DNA of 55,515 bases from Acidobacteriota bacterium (GCA_035529075.1 DATKXK010000004.1:1-55515), one strand, 5' to 3'. Counted from the stretch's first letter, positions 46,654-55,263 are shown. Program-made: numbers and translations. The notes: generated by a model from the letters alone, not told the origin.

Positions 46654-48033
46654 ATGATGAGATTCGTTTTCGCACTCATCATTATATTTCCGGCTATCCC
46701 GATCCATGCAACAACAATCCATGTGCCGGCTGATTCTTCAGCCATCCAGGCCGGAATAAATGGCGCTACCGAGGGCGATACCGTTTTGGTGGCAGCCGGG
46801 ATTTACACCGGCGATGGCAACCGCGATATCGACTTTGGAGGCAAGAGCATCCTGCTCATGTCCGAAGAAGGACCAGACTTTACGACTATCGACTGCCAGG
46901 GCAGTGAACTGGATCAGCACCGAGCGTTTGATATTCATAATGGAGAAGACACAACAGCTATCATCGACGGTTTTACAATCACGGGGGCATATTGGGATGA
47001 TGGCACCTACACGGGAGGAGCCGCTGTTTTTCTTGATAGTGCCGGTATGGCGCTGCAAAACTGTATTATAACCGGGAATTCTCAATCCGGTCTGCTAATT
47101 CAAGACTGTGATACCATGCCGCTTCGCATAATGAACTGCATGTTTAAAGACAACGGTGTATTCGGTATTCAAGTGGAGGGTGCATCAGCCAAGATCGCCG
47201 GTTCGGTTATTGATGGGAATGGTTATATCGGTATCTTTGCCGCAGATTGGGGATGGGGAGCACATTCTCTAGAAATATCCGGGTGCGTCATAGTCAATAA
47301 CGGCAATGCTGGTCTTACTGTTATGTATCCGATGGAATTCCACGTTGAAAACAGCACTTTTTACAACAATCGTGACGGGATGTATTTCGAGTGGACGCCT
47401 CCCAAGAAAAGCCCGGAAGACTTAGTAGGAACATCTACCGTTTCCAACTGCCTGGCGGCCTATAATCTCAGGAATGGTTTTGAAAACGCTTTCGGCTATT
47501 CGGAATACGAGTTTCTCTGCAATAATTCGTACGGGAATAGTACACTCGACTGGGCCGGTTTGGACTACTACGATGGCGATGCATACGGCAACATTGTCGC
47601 CAATCCGGAGTTTTGTGATACGGCTTTGGGGAATCTTGGAGTTTCAGGTTCATCGCCGTGCGCACCGACTAACAACAATTGCGGAGTGCTTATCGGCGCC
47701 CTGGAAGCTGAGTGTGGTCTGGTAGATGTTGAAGAAGAAGAGGGTCCGCTACCATATACCTTTGAATTGAATCAAAACCACCCCAATCCATTCAATCCCA
47801 CAACTCTGATCGAATACTCGGTTCAAACCCTATCGCATGTCAGGATCTCTATTTTCAATGTCCTGGGTCAAAGGGTTAGATTGTTGGTAGATGAAGTGAA
47901 GCCGGCAGGATCATATAGGGTGAGTTGGAATGGCGAAGACGAGAATGGCCAGCAGGTTGCTGCCGATGTTTACCTATACCGTTTCCGGGCTGGGGATTTT
48001 GTCGAAACAAAGAAAATGTTGCTTTTGAAATAA
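46654..48033 (+). CDS. Secreted right-handed beta-helix protein with type IX sorting domain
   Basis: 459 residues, ATG 46654 after GGGAGGG. A signal peptide (MMRFVFALIIIFPAIPIHA) is followed by the DUF1565-type opening IHVPADSSAIQAGINGATEGDTVLVAAG. Parallel-helix repeats (IIDGFTITGA, LQNCIITGN, KIAGSVIDGNGYIGIF, LEISGCVIVNNGNAGL) follow, as in pectate lyases and NosD-like proteins. Residues 365-459 are the sorting domain (FELNQNHPNPFNPTTLIEY to KMLLLK). No pectate-lyase active site was identified. Probably a surface polysaccharide-binding or structural protein. Confidence 0.85.
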   Translation: MMRFVFALIIIFPAIPIHATTIHVPADSSAIQAGINGATEGDTVLVAAGIYTGDGNRDIDFGGKSILLMSEEGPDFTTIDCQGSELDQHRAFDIHNGEDTTAIIDGFTITGAYWDDGTYTGGAAVFLDSAGMALQNCIITGNSQSGLLIQDCDTMPLRIMNCMFKDNGVFGIQVEGASAKIAGSVIDGNGYIGIFAADWGWGAHSLEISGCVIVNNGNAGLTVMYPMEFHVENSTFYNNRDGMYFEWTPPKKSPEDLVGTSTVSNCLAAYNLRNGFENAFGYSEYEFLCNNSYGNSTLDWAGLDYYDGDAYGNIVANPEFCDTALGNLGVSGSSPCAPTNNNCGVLIGALEAECGLVDVEEEEGPLPYTFELNQNHPNPFNPTTLIEYSVQTLSHVRISIFNVLGQRVRLLVDEVKPAGSYRVSWNGEDENGQQVAADVYLYRFRAGDFVETKKMLLLK

Positions 48034-48157
48034 GAAGGTGTCGAGGAGACTGAGATGATGGACGGTGGGTCCGTCCTTCTCTTGTTTACTTGAAAAGACA
48101 AATATAATCTGTTGTTAGAACATCCCGTTTTCAAAGCAAATTCCACCCAAAAACAAA

Positions 48158-48345
48158 CTCCCGAAGCTTTTGAACTTCAGGAGCTTGAACTCGGCAGCGG
48201 GGGGCGGATTTGCCGCAGGTCCTGAGCGCAGAGAAGGATCGCAGATGCTGAGCGCAGCGAAGTAAACCCCTGACCTTCGGGGCATGAGCCTGCGAGCTCG
48301 TCCGAACAGCGGAAACTGCCAGATACTAACCGGCAGTGGTGCCGT
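48158..48345 (-). repeat. Array unit D: tRNA 3' half and left hairpin arm only
   Basis: A terminator hairpin CTCCCGAAG/CTTCAGGAG (48158-48183) and a tRNA half (48192-48289) carry the palindromic insert. It lacks the encoded CCA, and the loop reads CTCATGCCCC. The left arm of the long hairpin (AACAGCGGAAACTGCCAG, about 48304-48321) is present, but the right arm and GTTAGAA boxes are not next to it; they appear 1.4 kb further right, beyond the EreA/ChaN-like gene. Confidence 0.65.
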
Positions 48346-48611
48346 AAACTACATGAAACCACGTACCCGGCGCTTCGTATTGCTGACCGTGATCTTGGCG
48401 AACTCTGTCAGGAGAAGGTTTACAGGGTTGTATGAGAACCGCGAAACATGGATCGGACCACCGTGCCAGGGAGTCGAAATTCTCCAAACAGTCTTGAGAA
48501 ATTCTTGTCTAAAGAACGACCCCGCCCGTCATTAGTAGTCACAAGGACACAAGCTGGTCTATACACATGAGGACATATCTCAACCCAGGTTAATCAAAGG
48601 AGAAAGACCAA

Positions 48612-49685
48612 ATGCCCCGTGATGCTTTCAAATGTGCTTCAGCTCTGGTTCTAATCGTCATGTTGTCGGTTTCAGTTGTGGCCGGGCAGGCTGCAACTGA
48701 AATGCAACAGGATGCCGTTCCGTTAGACCCCATCGACGCTATTCTGGGTTTGTTCGACAGTTACTCAATTGTTGCGCTTGGGGAGGGACCTCACGCGAAT
48801 TGGCAGGGGGCCACGTTTCGACTGGAGCTTATCAGGCATCCTCGTTTTTCTGAGAAGGTCAATGACATTGTCGTTGAGTTCGGAACCGGCCGCTATCAGG
48901 ACATAATGGATCGTTATGTTTCCGGGGAAACGGTTCCGATGGACAGTGTCCGGCTTTGCTGGAGAGAGACAACCCAACCGGTCATCTGGGATGCGCCCGT
49001 CTATGCTGAGTTTTTCGCAGCCGTACGCGATCTGAATCAATCTCTTGCGCCTGGGAAGCGGCTGCGTGTGCTGCTGGCTGACCCTCCGATAGACTGGAGC
49101 CGGATAAGAACACGAGAAGAATTAGAGCAGTGGTATTATGATCACATGCCGAGCAGGGCATGGGGCAAGGTTAATGCACGAGATGGCTATGCAGTTGATG
49201 TCGTGGAACGCGAAGTTCTGGCAAAAAGCAGAAAGGCGCTGGCCATTGCCGGTGACGCGCATTTTAACCGGGCGACTTTCAACCCGGAAATGCCGGGGTT
49301 TATGGGGGCCTATTTCACGGGGAATTTCGTTCACCAGTTGGAGCGCATGCATCCCGGATCGGTCGTCAGTATCACTTCCATAATAAACGTTGATAGCCTC
49401 GAATTCAGACACCCCGAAGTATTGTCATGGCCGACACCCTCTCTGGTCCATCTGAAAAGCACAAAGATCGGGAGTCTGAAAACATTCGGCCCGCGGGCGC
49501 TGGAAGAAACACACGATGCGGTATTGTGGATGGGGCCAAGTAGTTTGCTTAGTTATTCCCGCCTGATGCCGGAAGTTGTTGAGAACGAGGAGTATTATCT
49601 GGAAGCGTTAAGAAGAGACAGTCTGTGGATGAAACAGTACCAGGATGTGCTGCGTGGACTCCGGTCAGAATATCTTGGCGATTAA
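48612..49685 (+). CDS. Secreted EreA/ChaN-like hydrolase
   Basis: 357 residues, start ATG 48612 with AAAGGAGAAAG upstream. A signal peptide (residues 1-27) precedes a domain with IVALGEGPHANWQGATFRLEL and VNDIVVEFGTGRYQDIMDRYV. The GE..H and VEFG pattern is shared by the erythromycin esterase/ChaN/TraB fold, where the Glu and His residues are catalytic or bind metal. A later LAIAGDAHFNRATF supplies another conserved H. True EreA enzymes inactivate macrolides in the cytoplasm; an exported relative more likely acts on another ester or on heme. A broken second copy lies at 43401. Confidence 0.68.
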   Translation: MPRDAFKCASALVLIVMLSVSVVAGQAATEMQQDAVPLDPIDAILGLFDSYSIVALGEGPHANWQGATFRLELIRHPRFSEKVNDIVVEFGTGRYQDIMDRYVSGETVPMDSVRLCWRETTQPVIWDAPVYAEFFAAVRDLNQSLAPGKRLRVLLADPPIDWSRIRTREELEQWYYDHMPSRAWGKVNARDGYAVDVVEREVLAKSRKALAIAGDAHFNRATFNPEMPGFMGAYFTGNFVHQLERMHPGSVVSITSIINVDSLEFRHPEVLSWPTPSLVHLKSTKIGSLKTFGPRALEETHDAVLWMGPSSLLSYSRLMPEVVENEEYYLEALRRDSLWMKQYQDVLRGLRSEYLGD

Positions 49686-49800
49686 GCTGGCGCTGACATT
49701 AGAGGTCATGCATCCTCTAACGCCAGATTGGCACATTCTAAATCCTCTGGCCTGCTGTTTTGGCTGATTCTGTTAGAAAAATGTTAGAAAGAGGTGTTAT
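49686..49800 (-). repeat. Array unit E: detached right half of a unit
   Basis: After a strong hairpin TTAGAGG/CCTCTAA with outer CTGGCG/CGCCAG (49687-49724) comes CTGGCCTGCTGTT (about 49748-49760), which can pair with the left arm in unit D (AACAGC and GCCAG). GTTAGAA boxes follow at 49772 and 49783 with the conserved GAGGTGT. There is no tRNA half. D and E are best read as one unit split apart. Confidence 0.6.
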
Positions 49801-49989
49801 TCGGGCTTACAGAAAACACGCCGTAAGATAAAGAGATTGGTGACTTGATTAGCGCCATTTAATCCAAGTCTTGATTCCAAAGACTGGCATCACATTTACC
49901 GATTTAACAAGGCCTGGTTATTTGCGTCTCTTAAAGAGAATATTGACGGAATTAATAAATCACAAACACCAACAGGAGGAATAGAAAGT

Positions 49990-51153
49990 ATGGTGTCTCT
50001 ACGATCAATAATCGTCCCAGCAATAGTGATTATCATAGTGTCAGCAACGGGCCAGGCTCAGGAAACAATCAATGATCTGAGATTCGTGAAAAGTGATCAG
50101 ACTTTTTCTGCCATGGCCAGCACTGGAGTATTTTTGGAGGATATTGATGCCGACAGGGATTTTGATGCAGTAATTTCAAATTTCGGCCAGTCGTTAGTCC
50201 TGAAAAATGATGGGGCTGGTCGATTCGTAGAAGTTCAGCAAGTTGAATCGTTACATGGTGTTTTGGTCGGTGATATTAATATGGATGGAAAGGACGACTT
50301 GCTTTCTTACCCAAGCACGATGATATACCTGAATAATGGCCGCGGGGAATTCAAAAACATTGATAATGCTGCTGTAAGGAAGAGCGAACAGCTAGATTAT
50401 TGTGCTCATTTGGTTGATCTTGATAATGATGACGATCTTGATGTCGTAACGGAGAGTGTAACCGGGCAGCTAATCAGTTGGATAAATGACGGGAGTGGTC
50501 AGTTCAAAGAAGGTATGTTCAAGCTTCCTGCAAATGCGTCGTTTTGCGATCTAAATAACGATAGGGCGATTGATTGCATTGTTCGGGAGAGCAAAAAGCA
50601 GTTGGTTAAGACAGGCGGCGTAGAAAAGTGGTCGGATCGAGAGGGCGATGTTGGATATCGATTATATTTAAATGATGGCAATGGAAGGTTTGAAGACTTT
50701 TCGTTCGTTTCGGTCCCCGAACTGGTTCGAAGTGGAAATCGATGGACTTGGTTTTTTGATTTTGATAATGACGGAGACATGGATATTGTATTCTCCGATC
50801 GGGAAAGCCATTTAGCCCGTATATTGGAAAATGACGGAAAAGGTAACCTGAGGATCGGACAGAGTTTGACCACGGTAACATACGGGAAAATCGGCACCGG
50901 AGATTTGAATAATGATGAATACATAGACCTCGTCATTACTAATAGGAACGAGCCGGCTCAGATTTGGATAAATGATCGCAAGGGCAGGTTTTATGATTCC
51001 GGAATTAGATTGGAGGGAAACTCCCTGAGCCAAGGTTGCACAATTAAAGATATCGACAATGATGGCGATCAGGATATTTTCATGATATTCTACCAAAGAG
51101 GCAGTGCAAGTATCTGGTATAATCAGATTGTGAAGGATGCTTACGAGTATTAA
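49990..51153 (+). CDS. Secreted FG-GAP/VCBS repeat protein
   Basis: 387 residues, ATG 49990 behind ACAGGAGGAA. A signal peptide (MVSLRSIIVPAIVIIIVSATGQA) precedes about seven FG-GAP-type blades with calcium loops: EDIDADRDFDAVI, GDINMDGKDDLL, VDLDNDDDLDVV, FDFDNDGDMDIVF, GDLNNDEYIDLVI, KDIDNDGDQDIFM. The length fits one closed seven-bladed propeller. No sorting domain or dockerin at the end, unlike its relatives in the window. Markedly AT-rich coding sequence. Confidence 0.85.
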   Translation: MVSLRSIIVPAIVIIIVSATGQAQETINDLRFVKSDQTFSAMASTGVFLEDIDADRDFDAVISNFGQSLVLKNDGAGRFVEVQQVESLHGVLVGDINMDGKDDLLSYPSTMIYLNNGRGEFKNIDNAAVRKSEQLDYCAHLVDLDNDDDLDVVTESVTGQLISWINDGSGQFKEGMFKLPANASFCDLNNDRAIDCIVRESKKQLVKTGGVEKWSDREGDVGYRLYLNDGNGRFEDFSFVSVPELVRSGNRWTWFFDFDNDGDMDIVFSDRESHLARILENDGKGNLRIGQSLTTVTYGKIGTGDLNNDEYIDLVITNRNEPAQIWINDRKGRFYDSGIRLEGNSLSQGCTIKDIDNDGDQDIFMIFYQRGSASIWYNQIVKDAYEY

Positions 51154-51265
51154 TGTGTTTGTACATCCGGGAGTAATATACTTAGAGGAAACCCGGTCGA
51201 TTAGCCACTTGCAGGGAAGAGCCCATTGTCGATGCCGCTACTTGGCGGCTGAAGGAAAACCCACC

Positions 51266-51570
51266 CAAAAAAAATCCCCGAAGCCTCTCGGCTTCAGGGA
51301 CTTAAATTTGGTAGCGGGGGGAGGATTTGCCGCAGGTCCTGAGCGAGCCGAAGGATCGAAGATGCTGAGCAAAGCGAAGTAAACCGCCGACAACCACCTG
51401 ACAGGTGCTTCGGGTTATGAGCCTGTTCAATAGTCCAAACAGTGGAAAGCACCAGACACTAACAGGTAATAATAGCAATAACTTAGCTTGAGCCTGTTGT
51501 CTGGTGTTTCTTTTTGTTTTAGCCTGTCTTGGCTAGTTTTGTTAGAGAACTGTTAGAAAACCAAGTATGT
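51266..51570 (-). repeat. Array unit F: tRNA 3' half, long hairpin, GTTAGAA boxes
   Basis: An excellent minus-strand terminator TCCCTGAAGCC/GGCTTCGGGGA with eight T (51266-51300) is followed by a tRNA half (51309-51421) whose acceptor end CCCCGCTACCA is intact and whose T-arm carries the CTGAGCG...CGAAG insert. The hairpin spans 51435-51532 (CCAAACAG/CTGTCTTGG outside, CACCAGACA/TGTCTGGTG inside, ACAGG/CCTGT next). Boxes: GTTAGAG at 51541 and GTTAGAA at 51552. Confidence 0.7.
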
Positions 51571-51592
51571 GATTGACAACCGGTGGGATAAA

Positions 51593-51742
51593 ATGATATC
51601 GTTGATATCAAAAATTCCCAGCGGAGGTGTCGAAATCGCAAAACAGATATTGATTCGTGATGATCCTGAAAACGTTCAGGACTGGATTGAAAGGGAATGT
51701 CATAAATCGAAAACATCATCGTTACAAAGGGAGTACATGTGA
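51593..51742 (+). CDS. Small ORF overlapping the acyltransferase start
   Basis: A 49-codon frame (MISLISKIPSGGVEIAKQ and on) starting at ATG 51593 with GGTGGGA upstream and ending ATGTGA, where the GTG of the next gene is embedded. The overlap suggests translational coupling. Against it: a TTGACA at about 51573 would place transcription start near or after the ATG. No similarity recognised. Confidence 0.4.
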   Translation: MISLISKIPSGGVEIAKQILIRDDPENVQDWIERECHKSKTSSLQREYM

Positions 51743-52884
51743 CAGAACAATACATCATTCGAGAAGGTGTTTTCCAACATATTACGTTAGAAGGAACAAG
51801 CTACGAAATTGGCCGTAAGCAGGCAGAGATTCTGAAATCAACGAATGAAAGCTCGCTGAACAGCTTCACATCAGAAGAAGTTCATCCCAAAAAGTACGGA
51901 TTTGCTACATTCAAGCAAGTTCAAAATGAATACGAAGTAGTTTGTCCAGGTATCAATGATGAAATTCAAGGATTTGCTGACGAGTTGGGATCGCCAATTG
52001 AAAAGATCATGTTCTATGACGCAAGTTATCTTGTGCAGGCTAATTGCTCGCATATGGTTGTATTGCCGTCTCTCACCCTCAATAAACATTTACTGGTAGG
52101 CCGAAGCTATGAACAGATTCCAGAGGAAGAAGATTTGCGTTTATGCACGACCCAGGTTAAGGGAAAGGCCCGCCACATCGGTTTTTCAGTCTTCCTTTTT
52201 GGACGGCAGGAGGGCATGAATGAGTACGGATTGAGCCTTACTATGTCTGCCGGTATGGCAGCAGGATATCCAAGCGAATGGAACAAAAAGACGGGACTGG
52301 GTTATTGGGTAATTCAACGTGGAATTTTAGATAACTGCAGAGATGTAAAAGATGCCTTGGAAAAACTCCGAATGTGTCCCCCGACCTCAAATACCAATAT
52401 ATTATTAGCTGAGCGTAATGGCAAAGCCGCTTTAGTAGAAATCTACGCTGGAGAGATGCAAGTAAAGGAGATAAACGACGCCTCAGATTGGCCCTGTTTG
52501 GTATCTACTAATCACTTCACATTGCCTGGTATGGCTGAACGCAATCACCACCAGATCATTCTTGATACTTCTCCTCCGCGAGCCGAGGCTATTCGCTCTG
52601 GTATTGAAGGAGCTCAACCTTCAGTTACTCGTGAAACCCTGCGTGGAATACTGACCACAGAGATTCCAAATGGCTGTTTTGGCCCTTACTACTCTGACGG
52701 ATTTGGAACCCTATGGTCGATGATTTTCGATCTGACCGCTGGTGAAGTTGAGATTTGTTTTGGTGCACCTGGTTATAATCCTTGGCGGACATTTACGTTA
52801 GAAAATGTGGGTGAAGTAAGGGAGTATGAAGCGATATTCCCAGACAAACAAGGTTTGTTCAGTGATTCTGTGTCGCAAGGGTGA
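51739..52884 (+). CDS. C45-type acyltransferase/amide hydrolase (penicillin acyltransferase-like)
   Basis: 381 residues starting with GTG 51739, preceded by AAAGGGAG. Features of the C45 (acyl-CoA:6-aminopenicillanic acid acyltransferase-like) family are GTSYEIGRKQAEI near the N-terminus and the nucleophile region YLVQANCSHMVV (Cys near residue 97). GRSYEQ, GMNEYGLSLTMSAG and a late STNHFTLPGM with CFGPYYSDGFGTLWS follow. In the family an N-terminal nucleophile Cys is exposed by self-cleavage and cleaves linear amides. No signal peptide, so cytoplasmic. It is alone in its array segment, apart from a small coupled ORF. Confidence 0.8.
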   Translation: MTEQYIIREGVFQHITLEGTSYEIGRKQAEILKSTNESSLNSFTSEEVHPKKYGFATFKQVQNEYEVVCPGINDEIQGFADELGSPIEKIMFYDASYLVQANCSHMVVLPSLTLNKHLLVGRSYEQIPEEEDLRLCTTQVKGKARHIGFSVFLFGRQEGMNEYGLSLTMSAGMAAGYPSEWNKKTGLGYWVIQRGILDNCRDVKDALEKLRMCPPTSNTNILLAERNGKAALVEIYAGEMQVKEINDASDWPCLVSTNHFTLPGMAERNHHQIILDTSPPRAEAIRSGIEGAQPSVTRETLRGILTTEIPNGCFGPYYSDGFGTLWSMIFDLTAGEVEICFGAPGYNPWRTFTLENVGEVREYEAIFPDKQGLFSDSVSQG

Positions 52885-52921
52885 CAGCTACCGGCCCACT
52901 TTTATTGATTGGCCGATACAA

Positions 52922-53147
52922 GAAACCGGCTTGCGCCAGTTTCATGATTTGGTAGCGGGGGCAGGATTTGAACCTGCGACCTTCGGCTTATGAGCCTGTT
53001 CAATAGTCCGACCAACAGAAAGCACCAGACACTAACCTGTTATAATGGTAATAAGTTACGACAGACTAGGTGCCTGGTGTTTTTTCTTATTATCTGTTGT
53101 TCCTGCTCGTTTTGTTAGAAAACTGTTAGAACGGGGTGTATGTCAAA
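52922..53147 (-). repeat. Array unit G: best-preserved tRNA-fMet 3' half, long hairpin, GTTAGAA boxes
   Basis: Terminator hairpin GAAACTGGC/GCCGGTTTC (52922-52943). The tRNA half (52950-52994) reads on the minus strand CTCATAAGCCGAAGG, the T-arm GCAGG-TTCAAAT-CCTGC, CCCCGCT, A, CCA; this copy has no palindromic insert. Hairpin 53013-53099; GTTAGAA at 53114 and 53125; conserved GGTGTATGTCAAA next. No 5' half of a tRNA is attached, so it cannot be a working tRNA gene. Confidence 0.75.
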
Positions 53148-53151
53148 ACTC

Positions 53152-53180
53152 TTGACAAAACTGCGGTAATTACTTATGTG
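53152..53180 (+). promoter_or_regulatory. Possible promoter just inside the unit G border
   Basis: TTGACA (53152-53157) followed after 16-17 bp by TTATGT/TATGTG (53174-53180), 35 bp before the TrmB-like gene. It lies right after the conserved unit end, so it belongs to the cargo. Confidence 0.4.
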
Positions 53181-53213
53181 GTTTCACTACATGAAGAAGA
53201 ATAGTGATATAAC

Positions 53214-53552
53214 ATGAATCAGATTAGAAAGAGTGAAGATACTCTGATCGAAATCGAATTTTCGAAGTTTGAAGCCGCTACTTTTATTTTCTTATTACAA
53301 CACTCGCCCTCCACAGGTTATAAAGTTGCCAAGGGCATAGGGACATCATATTCGAACGCATATAAGATCTTAAAATCTCTGGAGAAAAAAGGATATGTGT
53401 TGGCCGAGAAAGGGGATAATAATCGGTATCGTGCCATACCAATTGATGAAGTCCTGAATATACTGGAGAAGAAGTTTAACCAGCGTAAGAATAATTTGGC
53501 GGATGCAATTGCTGATTTGCCACTGATAGAAAACGATCAAAGGATATATTAA
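53214..53552 (+). CDS. TrmB-like winged-helix regulator
   Basis: 112 residues from ATG 53214. SKFEAATFIFLLQHSPSTGYKVAKGIGTSYSNAYKILKSLEKKGYVLAEKG is the DNA-binding domain of the TrmB/PadR-like group; RYRAIPIDEVLNILEKKFNQRKN begins the coiled dimer region. It lacks the sugar-binding domain of full TrmB. Located 135 bp upstream of a membrane protease gene which it may control. Weak ribosome site. Confidence 0.82.
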   Translation: MNQIRKSEDTLIEIEFSKFEAATFIFLLQHSPSTGYKVAKGIGTSYSNAYKILKSLEKKGYVLAEKGDNNRYRAIPIDEVLNILEKKFNQRKNNLADAIADLPLIENDQRIY

Positions 53553-53687
53553 TTGAAGACAGTTGAGCAAGTTTATGCCGAAGTATGAGTGACATCGGTT
53601 CACCTGAATACTAATTCGTTAAGAATCATGTGTACTGAACGATACTTGACTTAACAATCATTTACTTCTGAGAGGATAATACACATT

Positions 53688-54533
53688 ATGTCAGAAATCT
53701 CTGAAAAGAAGCACTCGATTGTGTCTTTTTTTGCATTGGCCTATCTGAGCACATGGGCATTCTGGATACCATTCGTGATCTTTGGCCCTTCCTCAACAGC
53801 CATCGCTTCAAACCCGGATTTGAGAGGCTCACCCTTTATGTTGTTGCAGGTTCTCGGCAACTTTGGACCTGCAATAGCTGCAGTTCTGCTTTGGATCTTC
53901 TCGGGGAAACGCACTGAACTCAGAGACGCATTTAGACGGTTACTCCCTCATCCCGCAAGTTTGATTTGGTATATTGTCGTTTTGCTTCTGCCTGTTGGAA
54001 TGCTACTCCCCGGACTTATTGTTTACGCGCTTCTCGGGGGAAATATTGCAGGCTTCAGCATCTTGGGTTTATTGCTACTATTCGTCTCTGCTATCTTTAT
54101 CAGCGGTTTAGGTGAAGAGATGGGATGGAGGGGGTATGCTCTGACAAGACTGCAGATGACCAAGAGTCCACTCATATCAAGCCTTATCGTCGGTGCCTTC
54201 TGGGGATTATGGCACTTACCAATAATCTGCTGGTACTCGCATCAAACCGGCTTGCTTTTCCTTGTTGAGTTCGGGCTATATGTGTTGGTCCTGACGGCCT
54301 TTTCTGTAATATTCACCTGGGTATATAACGCCACGGATAGGAGTTTATGGTTACTTGTACTAATGCACGCAGCGTTCACAACCAGTGGTAACACTATTGC
54401 AGCTTTCACACAACCTGTGGCGGGAGGTACTTGGGTGCCTTACATCGTGGGTGTGCTTTCAGCAGTTGTTGCAGCAGTTTTCGTCGTAGCTCTTAACCGA
54501 ACCCGGATGTGCTCCAGGCAATGCGCTGCATAA
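53688..54533 (+). CDS. CPBP-family intramembrane glutamic endopeptidase (CAAX protease-like)
   Basis: 281 residues with about seven to eight membrane helices. The catalytic motifs are clear: GLGEEMGWRGYAL near residue 145 (EE..xR), WGLWHLPI near 180 and LMHAAFTTSGN near 228. Bacterial CPBP proteases often serve bacteriocin immunity or maturation, and similar genes are frequent in mobile cassettes. No bacteriocin gene is recognised here. Paired with the TrmB-like regulator in the same segment. Confidence 0.9.
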   Translation: MSEISEKKHSIVSFFALAYLSTWAFWIPFVIFGPSSTAIASNPDLRGSPFMLLQVLGNFGPAIAAVLLWIFSGKRTELRDAFRRLLPHPASLIWYIVVLLLPVGMLLPGLIVYALLGGNIAGFSILGLLLLFVSAIFISGLGEEMGWRGYALTRLQMTKSPLISSLIVGAFWGLWHLPIICWYSHQTGLLFLVEFGLYVLVLTAFSVIFTWVYNATDRSLWLLVLMHAAFTTSGNTIAAFTQPVAGGTWVPYIVGVLSAVVAAVFVVALNRTRMCSRQCAA

Positions 54534-54643
54534 CTAGTCATTCAACTTGAGTAATCAATGCATAAGCTGCTTTTCTGTGGATGGGCAAACGCTCCCCTGC
54601 TTGTAGATACACCAGGCCTCCTTGGACAGATTGATCACATTAT

Positions 54644-55210
54644 ATGGGAAGACAAGGAGGTTTTTGTGGGGGTCGTAAGTGGAAAGTGGCATACAAGAAG
54701 TTAGTGTTGGAATACGATGATTTGATTGGAAGTGATGCAAAGTCATATCGTGATTTTGATGTTCCTATGTCAACATTTTATGAGTGGAAGAGATCGTTGA
54801 GGGAAGAAGGAGGGACAGTTGATACCGTACTAAATCAAGTTGTTGAAACGATCACTGAGCCTGGTGTATATGCTGCTTTCACAACCGATGCTTCGGTTGA
54901 TGTTGAGGATGAGTATGGTGATGCTCTACCATACCGGTTTGAGCTCTCGCAGAACTACCCCAACCCATTCAACCCGGCGACGACAATTGAGTACAGCTTG
55001 CGGAAACGAGGTCATGTCACGATCGACGTGTTCAATGTCCTCGGACAGAAAGTGCGGACATTGGTCAACAGAGAAGAGCCGGCTGGTTCCTACACTATCA
55101 CATGGAATGGAACCGATACGAACGGCAAGTCAGTGGCGACAGGTTTATACTTCTACCGATTCCAGGCCGGAGACCATGTCGAGACGAAGAAGATGCTTCT
55201 GTTGAAATAG
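54644..55210 (+). pseudogene. Chimeric remnant: HTH-like piece joined to a type IX sorting domain
   Basis: 188 codons from ATG 54644. The first 55 residues include YKKLVLEYDDLIGSDAKSYR and VPMSTFYEWKRSLREEGG, which looks like the helix-turn-helix of a transposase or integrase subunit. After a short linker (NQVVETITEPGVYAAFTTD) comes a complete sorting domain (FELSQNYPNPFNPATTIEYS to KMLLLK). There is no signal peptide, so the tail would have no use. It is probably the end of a secreted protein gene truncated and fused by chance to mobile-element DNA. Confidence 0.6.
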
Positions 55211-55230
55211 TGACTATTAGCAGCAAATCA

Positions 55231-55263
55231 AAAGGGACAGGTTATGAAACTTGTCCCTTTCTT
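55231..55263 (+). terminator. Intrinsic terminator after the chimeric remnant
   Basis: AAAGGGACA pairs with TGTCCCTTT, followed by CTTATTATCC. The CTTATTATC tail is also the start of a unit right-arm remnant. Confidence 0.7.

Noticed and set aside
52950-52994. Functional tRNA gene
   Set aside because: Only the half from the anticodon loop to CCA is present. The sequence 5' of it cannot pair with the acceptor strand or form a D-arm.
39327-53131. Classical integron attC sites
   Set aside because: The array has cassette logic and foldable sites, but the standard R boxes (RYYYAAC/GTTRRRY) are not matched: CACTAAC and GTTAGAA each fail at one end. The tRNA half is also foreign to integrons, and no intI is present in the window.
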